Notes: generated by a model from the sequence alone, not told the origin. Positions 1 to 5,085 are shown, counted from the stretch's first letter. The stretch: 6,812 bases of DNA from Candidatus Uhrbacteria bacterium (GCA_016866635.1 VGLT01000046.1:1-6812), one strand, 5' to 3'. Numbers and translations are program-made.

Positions 1-129
1 AGGACGACGGTTCGTTGTGGCTGTCACGCGACCTGATTTGTGCCATTCGAATCGTTCGTAAACATCGGTTGAGTAGCCTATGTAGAGTTCTCGATCTTTT
101 AGACTAAGTAGGACATACACGTAATACAT
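1..129 (-). CDS. GIY-YIG nuclease-family protein, N-terminal part
   Basis: The minus strand reads open from an ATG at 129-127 to the window edge, giving 43 residues with no stop; the C-terminus lies outside. The protein starts MYYVYVLLSL. It shows the GIY-like motif YVY (residues 3-5) and the YIG motif (16-18, in LYIGYS), followed by an Arg/His pair (R26, H30) where GIY-YIG domains carry the catalytic Arg and a conserved His. The distal catalytic Glu would be off the window. A start two residues before the first beta strand fits small single-domain members of the YhbQ/UPF0213 type, usually about 80-100 aa. Such proteins are predicted DNA endonucleases or repair-associated factors, but the cellular role of the stand-alone type is poorly known. 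There is no Shine-Dalgarno sequence; an extended -10 lies 6 nt before the ATG. The family call is solid, the function is not. Confidence 0.85.
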   Translation of the reverse strand, partial: MYYVYVLLSLKDRELYIGYSTDVYERFEWHKSGRVTATTNRRP

Positions 130-135
130 AGGTAT

Positions 136-144
136 ATTTTAGCA
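136..144 (-). promoter_or_regulatory. Extended -10 box of the GIY-YIG gene, probably leaderless
   Basis: On the minus strand TGC-TAAAAT matches an extended -10 (TGnTATAAT with one mismatch) and is followed by six bases and then the ATG at 129. Initiation about 7 nt after the -10 would start the transcript at or next to the A of the ATG. I see no convincing -35 at 16-18 bp spacing. The call rests on motif and spacing only. Confidence 0.45.
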
Positions 145-183
145 GAAACAAAACAACCAGGCGTTATACCTGATTGCTTTGAC

Positions 184-306
184 CGAGATCAGCTCGAAGG
201 TGTGCCAGCTGAGCTGGCCTCACCTCGCTCATTCAATGCTCTGTTTTCACCTCGCGAAAAGCTGAGCTTTTCTCCAATGTTCGGTGAAAACCGAGCTGAG
301 CTCGGT
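184..306. repeat. Cluster of four related dyads, three with an identical core, next to tRNA-Gly
   Basis: This gene-free stretch holds three hairpins with the same 9-bp core AGCTGAGCT but different, self-complementary flanks: 204-218 (GCCAGC/GCTGGC arms), 256-272 (GAAAAGC/GCTTTTC) and 290-306 (ACCGAGC/GCTCGGT). A fourth copy at 184-196, in opposite orientation, differs by one base from the 290-306 element over its length. Two hairpins have extra outer arms: AGGTG (198-202) with CACCT (221-225), and TTTTCACC (244-251) with GGTGAAAA (283-290). The three perfect dyads have a 3-nt loop, TCA on the minus strand and TGA on the plus strand. Because the arms change while pairing is kept, the signal looks like selected structure, either a structured RNA co-transcribed with the tRNA or a small mobile palindrome. 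I see no ORF here. Confidence 0.7.
287..306 (-). terminator. Possible intrinsic terminator of tRNA-Gly
   Basis: Read on the minus strand, the tRNA's encoded CCA runs straight into the hairpin CCGAGC-TCA-GCTCGG followed by TTTT. The stem is 6-7 bp and GC-rich and the U-tract is short (four), so it fits a compact rho-independent terminator. The stem includes the last A of the CCA end, which would leave almost no trailer for 3' processing. It is also one member of the dyad cluster, so termination may not be its only role. Confidence 0.5.
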
Positions 307-380
307 GGAGCGGGTAGCGGGAATTGAACCCGCCTCTCCAGCTTGGAAGGCTAGCATAATAGCCACTATACGATACCCGC
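306..380 (-). tRNA. tRNA-Gly (anticodon TCC)
   Basis: The minus strand folds as a complete cloverleaf. The acceptor stem GCGGGTA (380-374) pairs with TACCCGC (316-310), followed by discriminator T and an encoded CCA (308-306). The anticodon stem CTAGC/GCTGG encloses the 7-nt loop CTTCCAA, giving anticodon TCC, which reads GGA and, by wobble, other GGN codons. The T-arm is GCGGG-TTCAATT-CCCGC. U73 is normal for bacterial tRNA-Gly. Length is 75 nt including CCA, with no intron or variable-arm expansion. A -35/-10 pair lies just upstream and a terminator-like hairpin directly downstream, so it appears to be its own transcription unit. Confidence 0.97.
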
Positions 381-393
381 CTGATGCGCGAGG

Positions 394-422
394 ATCGTAT
401 CGCAAGCATCCGATTTAATCAA
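394..422 (-). promoter_or_regulatory. Promoter of tRNA-Gly
   Basis: On the minus strand TTGATT (422-417) and TACGAT (399-394) are separated by exactly 17 bp; each matches the sigma-70 consensus at four of six positions. Initiation would fall near 387, giving a 5' leader of about 7 nt before the tRNA at 380. The spacing relative to the tRNA is the main support. Confidence 0.5.
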
Positions 423-460
423 GTTGGTATCTAGCATTGATTAGTGTCTTGCAAAAATCC

Positions 461-518
461 GGACCTGTTCTGGGACCTGGTCCAGGATCTGTTCTAGGAC
501 CTGGTCCGGAACAGGTCC
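461..518. repeat. Two 24-bp tandem repeats plus inverted partial copy, dense in GGWCC sites
   Basis: Units 461-484 and 485-508 differ at only three of 24 positions. Each contains the perfect palindrome GGACCTGGTCC (473-483 and 497-507). A 10-bp inverted copy of the unit start, GAACAGGTCC (509-518), matches GGACCTGTTC at 461-470, so the whole block can fold back on itself. The 58 bp contain six GGWCC sites (461, 473, 479, 497, 503, 514). A terminator-like hairpin follows directly. No start codon or protein-like sequence supports coding. It could be a structured RNA end, a protein-binding array, or a recombination-prone repeat. Confidence 0.75.
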
Positions 519-540
519 CGGGGTTCTTATCCCCGGTTTT
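518..540 (+). terminator. Rho-independent terminator-like hairpin
   Basis: CCGGGG (518-523) pairs perfectly with CCCCGG (531-536) across a 7-nt loop and is followed by TTTT on the plus strand. The tail polarity supports a plus-strand transcript ending here. No plus-strand gene lies upstream, so any transcript would be a short non-coding RNA covering the 24-bp repeats. Alternatively the hairpin may block read-through into the small ORF at 565. Confidence 0.5.
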
Positions 541-543
541 CCC

Positions 544-549
544 TTGACA
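544..549 (+). promoter_or_regulatory. Consensus -35 hexamer before the small ORF
   Basis: TTGACA matches the -35 consensus perfectly and lies 15 bp before the ATG at 565. No -10 sits at 16-18 bp spacing; the only AT-rich candidate, AATAAT (561-566), is 11 bp away and overlaps the start codon. It may be chance, or what is left of a promoter after a small deletion. Confidence 0.2.
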
Positions 550-564
550 AGAAGCCTAAAAATA

Positions 565-690
565 ATGGTCACGAAAGACTATTTAGAAGATAGACTGGCT
601 AAATTTGAAGTTCGTATGGTGAGTAAAAGCTATCTAGATGCTAAATTTGCATTTGAAAAAACGGCCTCTGCTAGACGGCGTAGATACTGA
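565..690 (+). CDS. Small protein or remnant of a coiled-coil protein (41 aa)
   Basis: An ATG at 565 opens 41 codons ending in TGA at 688, the only plus-strand gene candidate in the window. The product begins MVTKDYLEDRLAKFEVR, and residues 18-32 (MVSKSYLDAKFAFEK) look like a diverged copy of the first 15, so it contains two units of about 17 residues with the pattern MV(T/S)K-x-YL. It ends in a basic RRRRY tail. From memory, many Patescibacteria hypothetical proteins start with a TK-x-YLD...RL...FE segment leading into a coiled coil of about 100 aa; this one is far shorter and may be a decayed copy. GC is about 38% by my count, lower than the neighbours seem to be. There is no Shine-Dalgarno sequence. 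It converges with the CapA-like gene, leaving 11 bp between. Coding status is uncertain. Confidence 0.4.
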   Translation: MVTKDYLEDRLAKFEVRMVSKSYLDAKFAFEKTASARRRRY

Positions 691-697
691 GTTAAGA

Positions 698-713
698 GAT
701 TTTATTTAAAATC
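698..713. terminator. AT-rich dyad at the convergent gene ends
   Basis: GATTTTA-TT-TAAAATC is a perfect 7-bp dyad spanning the stop codon of the CapA-like gene, in the short gap facing the small plus-strand ORF. Such a site could act as a weak bidirectional terminator, but the stem is nearly all A/T and chance is possible. Confidence 0.25.
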
Positions 714-1736
714 GGAAATGTTTGCCAGCGCTTCCAGTCGTGTTTTGAGCTCATCCCCCTCGACCAATTTCGGTTGACTCGCATCTAGTCGAATGGGAAT
801 CGGTTTGACGATGATCCCATCTTTTTCAAATACGAGTTCCACCGCTAACCCCTCTTGGGTTTCTTTTGAAAAGTATTGATCAAAAATAAAATTCCCCAGC
901 GAATAAACGATCGGCTTACGTTTATACGTTTCTACCCCCTGCACCCAATGCGGATGGCCACCGATCACCACATCAACGCCATGGTCGATAAACCAGTGTG
1001 CCAATTCTTTCGTACTCGCTTCTGGTCGATCTTTATATTCCTGCCCCCAATGCATGTAGACAATGATGTGATCGACGCTGGGACGAACACTCTCGATCAC
1101 TTTCTGAGCATCATCTCGAACCAACGGATTATCGGTCGTGTTGTATCCAAGAAAAGCAAAACGAATCCCCTTCACGGTGGTGGTCGCAAGAGCGATTTCG
1201 TCATCCTGAACTTGATGACCAAAAACCAAGAAGCCTGCTTCTCGCAATCGCCGAACTGAATCTGCATACCCGATCGATCCCTGATCCAGCGCATGATTGT
1301 TTGCCTGCGAAAATGCATCAATCCCCTGCTCTTTTAGTGTCGTGATCACAGACGGATCAAACTGAAAATCAATCGATTTTTCCGGCGGACGGCGCCTATC
1401 TGTGACCGGACCTTCGAGATTCGCAACCGCATAATCAAAGGAATCAAACCACTTCTCCGGCAGTTTACGAAACACGTATCCTGGGTCTTTGCTGTCACGA
1501 ATGCGCTTAGCCACATTACGATCCAACATGATATCGCCGACAAAGAGGAGACGGGTTGAAGAAGGTGTGTCTTCAGGAAGTTCAACCACCGTCTCGGTTC
1601 GACTCGTTGATGACACGACGACGGTTTCTGGCACTGTGCCTGGCATCGTAGCCTTCTGTGGCACCGCAAATGCATACACCAACGCCCCTGCCGCGACGAG
1701 TATTCCCGCTCCCCCCGCCCAAAAGAATCGCCGCAT
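702..1736 (-). CDS. Membrane-anchored CapA-family metallophosphatase-like protein
   Basis: This 344-aa protein belongs to the CapA / PGA_cap family (calcineurin-like fold), named for poly-gamma-glutamate capsule synthesis in Bacillus. Residues 6-25 form an N-terminal membrane segment after MRR, followed by a Ser/Thr-rich linker to about residue 60, so the domain should lie outside the membrane. Motifs in order: VGDIML (66-71), NLEGP (106-110), NNHALDQG (146-153), MHWGQEY (228-234), GGHPHW (259-264) and LGNFIFDQ (280-287). These match the metal-binding blocks of the family, with no key block missing, so it is probably an active hydrolase. The substrate is unknown; no capB/capC-like ligase genes are visible, so polyglutamate synthesis should not be assumed. 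The ATG lies 4 bp after the preceding gene's stop, implying co-transcription. It is the last gene of the minus-strand cluster. Confidence 0.92.
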   Translation of the reverse strand: MRRFFWAGGAGILVAAGALVYAFAVPQKATMPGTVPETVVVSSTSRTETVVELPEDTPSSTRLLFVGDIMLDRNVAKRIRDSKDPGYVFRKLPEKWFDSFDYAVANLEGPVTDRRRPPEKSIDFQFDPSVITTLKEQGIDAFSQANNHALDQGSIGYADSVRRLREAGFLVFGHQVQDDEIALATTTVKGIRFAFLGYNTTDNPLVRDDAQKVIESVRPSVDHIIVYMHWGQEYKDRPEASTKELAHWFIDHGVDVVIGGHPHWVQGVETYKRKPIVYSLGNFIFDQYFSKETQEGLAVELVFEKDGIIVKPIPIRLDASQPKLVEGDELKTRLEALANISDFK

Positions 1737-1740
1737 AGAT

Positions 1741-2544
1741 TTAGTATGGTTTTAGTAATCGGATCGTTTGAGAAAAACCAACCAACAGATCCAACCTATG
1801 AATTGGTGATCCGTCTCTTGGCGAAAATTCAAACAATCTCAATGTTCCACTTGTTGTTTTTGGGAGCGCCGAAACAAAGGCACGCAGACGGAACGGTCCT
1901 GGCTGACCTACATCAGAAGATGAAGCGTATAGAGCACCTTTTCCCAATGCAGTTCCACTTGCATCTTCTAATTCCCATGCAAACTGATTTTCAAACGCAA
2001 TGGCTGTTCCTGTCACGACAAATGGATTTTTTAAAGTAAACTCTTGATACTTTTGACCGACACAAATACTATTCGTCTCATCACATATCATCCCTTCAGG
2101 CTTACTACGTGCTACTTGCTGCGTGCTACTTACTTGCATGCTACTCGCCTGCGTGCGACACACCCCAATCGCATCCGGCACCTGTTGCCCCGGTTCCCAG
2201 TCTGTACAAATGGTATTCGCAGGACACTGCCAACCCGCAATCCCCCCACACAAACACTGTGGCTCACACATCTCAATACACACTTCAGCATGCTGACCAT
2301 GACAAGGGCTCCCACAATCTACCCAATGGCCTTTGGTGGCCTCACAGGTGGCTTTAGTTAAGCCGGCCCTATCTGTGACCACCGGCGTACTTGATGTTGG
2401 TGTGACTATGGGTGATGGCTCGTCCACGGATGGTGTTTGACGCTCTGGCAGAACTTTCCACAAAACCACCATGGCGCCAACCAAAACACAAATTAATATG
2501 ACGAAGTAGGTAACGCGCACCAAGGATCGATCTTTGGAAGACAT
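1741..2544 (-). CDS. Membrane-anchored Cys-rich protein with C-terminal Gmad2 domain
   Basis: 267 aa. Residues 11-31 form one N-terminal transmembrane segment after a basic/polar start, then comes a Pro/Ser/Thr linker (about 35-60). A Cys-rich module follows with cysteines at 67, 77, 81, 89, 93, 97, 99, 107, 113 and 129, plus two more at 154 and 161. A repeat-encoded QASSMQVSSTQQ-type linker (132-143) separates them. The C-terminus (about 170-257) resembles Gmad2, an immunoglobulin-like domain first described in spore-germination proteins; matching features are LKNPFVVTGTA, FENQFAWEL, GPFRLRAF and FSPRDGS. Topology puts both modules outside the membrane, where the even number of cysteines could form disulfides. 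Gmad2 domains are thought to be binding or adhesive modules, not enzymes. I do not recognise the Cys-rich fold. The TAA stop is 4 bp before the CapA-like start. Confidence 0.8.
   Translation of the reverse strand: MSSKDRSLVRVTYFVILICVLVGAMVVLWKVLPERQTPSVDEPSPIVTPTSSTPVVTDRAGLTKATCEATKGHWVDCGSPCHGQHAEVCIEMCEPQCLCGGIAGWQCPANTICTDWEPGQQVPDAIGVCRTQASSMQVSSTQQVARSKPEGMICDETNSICVGQKYQEFTLKNPFVVTGTAIAFENQFAWELEDASGTALGKGALYASSSDVGQPGPFRLRAFVSALPKTTSGTLRLFEFSPRDGSPIHRLDLLVGFSQTIRLLKPY
2110..2154. repeat. 15-bp coding repeat in the Cys-rich protein linker
   Basis: On the minus strand three consecutive units read ACGCAGGCGAGTAGC, ATGCAAGTAAGTAGC and ACGCAGCAAGTAGC (15, 15 and 14 bp). A shorter fourth trace follows. 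The first two encode TQASS and MQVSS; the third is one base shorter, so the repeat leaves its original reading frame there. The array lies between two extracellular modules, where length change should be tolerated. Confidence 0.6.
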
Positions 2545-2549
2545 AGAGA

Positions 2550-2577
2550 AGCTGTTAGCTTGTAGCTTTTAGCTGTT
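2550..2577. repeat. Four 7-bp tandem repeats across a stop codon and intergenic gap
   Basis: The plus strand reads AGCTGTT, AGCTTGT, AGCTTTT, AGCTGTT: four heptads sharing AGCT in the first four positions. The array fills most of the gap between the Cys-rich gene and the peptidase gene and supplies the peptidase's last two codons and its TAA stop. There is no Shine-Dalgarno sequence in it for the Cys-rich gene that starts at 2544. Confidence 0.75.
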
Positions 2578-3375
2578 AGGTAAAATAACAATCACAGTCT
2601 TTTTTCCTTTTAGCACCTCTCCCCCATTCCAATCATGCAAGGATGCTTGCAGATTCTCCGTTGTGTAGACAAAATCCGCTCCTTTGCGTGTACCAGGATC
2701 ATTCGTGATCCATTTCGCGTCTTTCGTGTATCCCTTTACGACCAGCATATGGTACAGAGGTCCGCCGTTACGAAAATTTGGGTTGGCGAGCGTCTTTCCG
2801 CTCGCGGGAATAATCACTGGATACCCATTTGCGATCACCGGTTTGAGTTCATGAATATGGGCAACTTCCTTCAACATCACCCGCTTGTATTTGAAATGTT
2901 TTTTTATAAACTCAGCGGTCTCTACCACATCCGTATCCTCATATTTTCCAAACAATTCTTTTTCAAAGGCGACCAAATCAAGAATGGCTTGGTCCCCTGC
3001 TTCTGGCGTAAAAGCTTTGGTCTGTCCCTTGTAGTACGCATCAACCATAATCGTCGACGCCTCTTCGCACGCCTCTTGGTAGGGATAATCCCAGTTCATC
3101 TTCGGTGCCTGACTCAAAAACGGGACCGCGAGATTTTTAGCTTCAGGCAATGTCCCAGAAAATACAAACGGATCCGTCGATGAAACGGTCGGGGCTGGGA
3201 TGGGCTTTTTTACACTAGGTTTGGTTGAGGTTGTAGATGTGACATGAACGGCTGGAGGCGGGGTGCTCGTCGCGTAATAATTCTCTGCTGGAGGTAGGGT
3301 CACCACTTGCCCTGATCGACAACCAGCACCAATCAGAACAAGCGCGGCAAACAGAAAGAGAGACTTTTGTTTCAT
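2569..3375 (-). CDS. C39-like cysteine peptidase lipoprotein (Peptidase_C39_2 type)
   Basis: I place the start at the ATG at 3375 (268 aa), because it gives a textbook lipoprotein signal: MKQKS, a hydrophobic run and GAGC, with Cys19 the lipidation site. A GTG at 3417 would add 14 residues and overlap the previous gene. Residues 20-75 are a Ser/Thr/Pro-rich tether. The domain from about 80 to 265 matches the papain-fold C39_2 family: LAVPFLSQAP with the oxyanion-hole Gln89, YQEACEEAS with the probable nucleophile Cys103, LYHMLVVKGY with His209, and TNDPG with Asn225/Asp226 as the third residue. The key residues are present, so it is probably active against peptides or peptidoglycan cross-links at the cell surface; the substrate is not known. 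No ABC-exporter domains are fused, unlike true bacteriocin C39 transporters. It follows the cyclophilin gene by 31 bp. Confidence 0.85.
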   Translation of the reverse strand: MKQKSLFLFAALVLIGAGCRSGQVVTLPPAENYYATSTPPPAVHVTSTTSTKPSVKKPIPAPTVSSTDPFVFSGTLPEAKNLAVPFLSQAPKMNWDYPYQEACEEASTIMVDAYYKGQTKAFTPEAGDQAILDLVAFEKELFGKYEDTDVVETAEFIKKHFKYKRVMLKEVAHIHELKPVIANGYPVIIPASGKTLANPNFRNGGPLYHMLVVKGYTKDAKWITNDPGTRKGADFVYTTENLQASLHDWNGGEVLKGKKTVIVILPNS

Positions 3376-3381
3376 GCCAAA

Positions 3382-3410
3382 AGCGTACCGCCAAACCCAC
3401 TTTTTGTCAT
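3382..3410 (-). promoter_or_regulatory. Possible internal promoter for the C39-like peptidase
   Basis: On the minus strand ATGACA (3410-3405) and TACGCT (3387-3382) are spaced by 17 bp, and the ATG at 3375 follows six bases later. The -35 matches five of six positions but the -10 only three. The -10-to-ATG distance equals that seen for two other genes in the window, which is the main reason to list it. Confidence 0.25.
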
Positions 3411-4075
3411 TCGACACTCACGGAAAGCATCTTTACCTCCTGCAGTGGTCGATCAAATTGATCACGATCAACATCGGCAATCTTATGAGCCACGTCGAGA
3501 CCGGATACCACTTTTCCAAAAATCGAATAGTCTGGAGGTAATGAAGTGTTGTTTACCATGATAAAGAATTGGGAACCATTGGTGTCTCGGCCCTTATTTG
3601 CCATAGCGACTATCCCATCGGTGTATGGAAGCTTCACCGGATCATTGGTAAATTCATACCCAGGCCCTCCACGACCTGATCCCTCTGGATCGCCGCCCTG
3701 AATCATGAATCCTGGAATGACACGATGGAAAATGGTGCCGTTGTAGAATCCACGTTTCACGAGATAGACAAAATTGGAAGCGGCATTTGGGCCCTGATCC
3801 GGCATCATCTGAATGACGATGTCGCCCATCGTCGTCTTCACACGAATATTCTTACTAATTTCTGCCGCTGGTAAAACGCCTGGGAAGGCTGGTTTGGTTT
3901 GGTCCATAGATGAGGTGGAGGTCGTTTGTGATGAAGGAGTAGATGTTGTGGCTGAGGTTTCAGTTGAAGTTGACGCAACGTTGGTCGGAGTCGAGGTGCT
4001 AGACGTTTCCATCTCCCCCGCACAACCAGCTCCCAAGAGACTAAGACCGAGAAATAGGTATAAAACTTTTTTCAT
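3407..4075 (-). CDS. Cyclophilin-type peptidyl-prolyl isomerase lipoprotein
   Basis: 222 aa. The start MKKVLYLFLG leads into GAGC with Cys18 as lipidation site, then a long Ser/Thr-rich tether (about 22-60). The cyclophilin domain spans about 77-222. The active-site signature FHRVIPGFMIQGGDP (116-130) keeps Arg118 and Gln126, and NGSQFF (166-171) keeps the Gln/Phe pair of the substrate pocket. In the PPDYSIFG segment the positions equivalent to human CypA Trp121 and His126 appear as Ser and Tyr, a substitution pattern seen in many bacterial enzymes, so activity is likely. Its role would be folding or isomerising exported proteins on the outer face of the membrane; the neighbouring secreted proteins are possible clients. 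The ATG follows the MetK-like stop by 12 bp. The TGA stop lies 31 bp before the peptidase start. Confidence 0.93.
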   Translation of the reverse strand: MKKVLYLFLGLSLLGAGCAGEMETSSTSTPTNVASTSTETSATTSTPSSQTTSTSSMDQTKPAFPGVLPAAEISKNIRVKTTMGDIVIQMMPDQGPNAASNFVYLVKRGFYNGTIFHRVIPGFMIQGGDPEGSGRGGPGYEFTNDPVKLPYTDGIVAMANKGRDTNGSQFFIMVNNTSLPPDYSIFGKVVSGLDVAHKIADVDRDQFDRPLQEVKMLSVSVE

Positions 4076-4087
4076 AGTGTGTCGATT

Positions 4088-5050
4088 CTACCCTACCTCC
4101 CAGGGCAAAACCACACTTCCGTCAAACGGGGCACGCACGATCGAAGTCGCGATTTGAGGTTCAAGCCATGCTTCTGGGATATTCCGCATATCCAACGCTT
4201 CTGGAGTAATCCTCAAGAGAAGATTTTCTCCTTTCTCATTACGTATGCGAATCGTGGAAGGCTGATGTTCCAGCGGGAGCCAGACGGCCTCGACCAGAAC
4301 CGATGTACCCAACCCTGATTCGACACACGTGCGAGCAAGTGCTCGACACAAAATCGACCCCATCTGTAATGGATGGCGCACGTGCAGTCCTGATATTCGA
4401 CTCGATGAACCTACTGCCTGTGCCAAGCCCCCTTGCATTTCTTCGCCTCCAACATTGATCTTGATTTCTACGTCTTCCATTCTGGCCATACACACCTCCC
4501 GAATCCGTGTTCGTACCTGCTCGAGTGGTTCTGTCTCTAAATGTTGTGCCCGAACGATGACTTCCCACGTTCTTGTGTTCTGGTGTTCTGGTTTTTTCAT
4601 GACCGAAACAGAATAGTCTGCTCCGAGCCAAAACCAATCAGGATCGGTCGTGCGCTTTCGCTCCAACGCTTGTGCGATATCACGTGCCACAGACTGCGCG
4701 CGAGGGAATCGATCCGGCGTTTCGCGCGTAGCAAATCCAGAAGCAGAGACGACGAGACGCGATAACCCCTCGGGCATGGTCGTCGGCGACATGGTGTCCA
4801 AGGCAATAAATGGTTCCATGTTCGATGCAGTGCCGTTGATAGCAAGAATACGTCGAACAACGGCGCCCGCATCAAAATCAGCCGTTGATAGAACTTCGCC
4901 ACAGACAAAAATCGCCCCGTGTCCACCAACGACACGTACATGTATACGCGTCTGCGGATCACGTTTTAGATATTCTTCCACGAGGCCAGCGGCAACCAAA
5001 TCACAGGCTTGATCTGGATCACCCGGACCACGTACACGGACAAAAGACAT
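4088..5050 (-). CDS. Divergent MetK-like protein, probable pseudoenzyme
   Basis: This 320-aa protein aligns by eye with S-adenosylmethionine synthetase along its full length, in the right order. GDPD (10-13) lies at GHPD, CGEVLST (50-56) at GGEITTS, GFATRET (105-111) at GYATNET, INVGG...GG (198-208) at INPTGRFVIGG, LDMR (286-289) at FDLRP, and LPWE (315-318) at the terminal FPWE. MetK makes SAM from ATP and methionine. Here the catalytic set is largely gone: E. coli His14 becomes Asp, Lys17 Gln, Asp118 a hydrophobic residue, Lys165 Tyr and Lys245 Ile. The segment with Lys265, Lys269 and Asp271 (GGAFSGKDPSK) is deleted. Length is about 65 residues below E. coli MetK. Asp16, Glu55 and Arg244 equivalents seem kept. 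The frame is intact, so the protein is probably made, with a structural or regulatory role. The alignment is from memory and needs profile confirmation. Confidence 0.65.
   Translation of the reverse strand: MSFVRVRGPGDPDQACDLVAAGLVEEYLKRDPQTRIHVRVVGGHGAIFVCGEVLSTADFDAGAVVRRILAINGTASNMEPFIALDTMSPTTMPEGLSRLVVSASGFATRETPDRFPRAQSVARDIAQALERKRTTDPDWFWLGADYSVSVMKKPEHQNTRTWEVIVRAQHLETEPLEQVRTRIREVCMARMEDVEIKINVGGEEMQGGLAQAVGSSSRISGLHVRHPLQMGSILCRALARTCVESGLGTSVLVEAVWLPLEHQPSTIRIRNEKGENLLLRITPEALDMRNIPEAWLEPQIATSIVRAPFDGSVVLPWEVG
4568..4591. repeat. 8-bp tandem repeat inside the MetK-like gene
   Basis: On the minus strand two perfect copies of CCAGAACA (4591-4584, 4583-4576) are followed by a diverged third, CAAGAACG (4575-4568). 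Together they are 24 bp, a multiple of three, so the frame is kept, and they encode a polar stretch around EHQNTRT (residues 155-161). In the MetK alignment this is the loop between two beta strands, a tolerant site for expansion. Confidence 0.65.
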
Positions 5051-5056
5051 GGCAGG

Positions 5057-5085
5057 ACGTTAGCGTAAAAGAAAGCTTTTATCAA
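5057..5085 (-). promoter_or_regulatory. Possible promoter of the MetK-like gene
   Basis: On the minus strand TTGATA (5085-5080, five of six matches) and TAACGT (5062-5057, three of six) are separated by 17 bp. Six bases separate the -10 from the ATG at 5050, predicting a leaderless transcript. The 66-bp gap here is the largest in the minus-strand cluster, a natural place for a second promoter. A weak hairpin, TAAAAG-AAAG-CTTTTA (5066-5081), lies within the spacer. Confidence 0.4.

Noticed and set aside
184..306. Insertion sequence ends next to the tRNA
   Set aside because: There is no transposase frame or target duplication, and the dyads are separate short hairpins, not a pair of terminal repeats; a palindromic mobile unit remains only a possibility.
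461..508. Possible CRISPR repeats
   Set aside because: The two 24-bp units are directly adjacent with no spacers, and no cas-like gene is present.
445..564. Extension of the small plus-strand ORF upstream through the 24-bp repeats
   Set aside because: The frame is open back to 445 but has no ATG there, the translation is low-complexity, and a terminator-like hairpin lies within it.
688..690. TGA read as glycine (code 25)
   Set aside because: TGA ends several otherwise complete genes exactly at the expected place, including the cyclophilin at 3407-3409 and the gene overlapping at 6777-6779.
876..1259. 127-codon plus-strand open frame
   Set aside because: Antisense to the metal-binding core of the CapA-like gene; the translation shows no recognisable motif.
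2635..3183. 182-codon plus-strand open frame
   Set aside because: It lies antisense within the C39-like peptidase gene, whose signal peptide, lipobox and active-site motifs are clear; the plus-strand translation has no domain-like pattern.
3376..3417. GTG at 3417 as start of the C39-like peptidase
   Set aside because: It would place 14 polar/aromatic residues before a standard lipoprotein signal peptide; the ATG at 3375 gives a normal n-region and lipobox.
4329..5012. Several plus- and minus-strand frames overlapping the MetK-like gene
   Set aside because: They overlap one another and the 320-codon frame, which alone has full-length homology-like motif order and suitable gaps to both neighbours.
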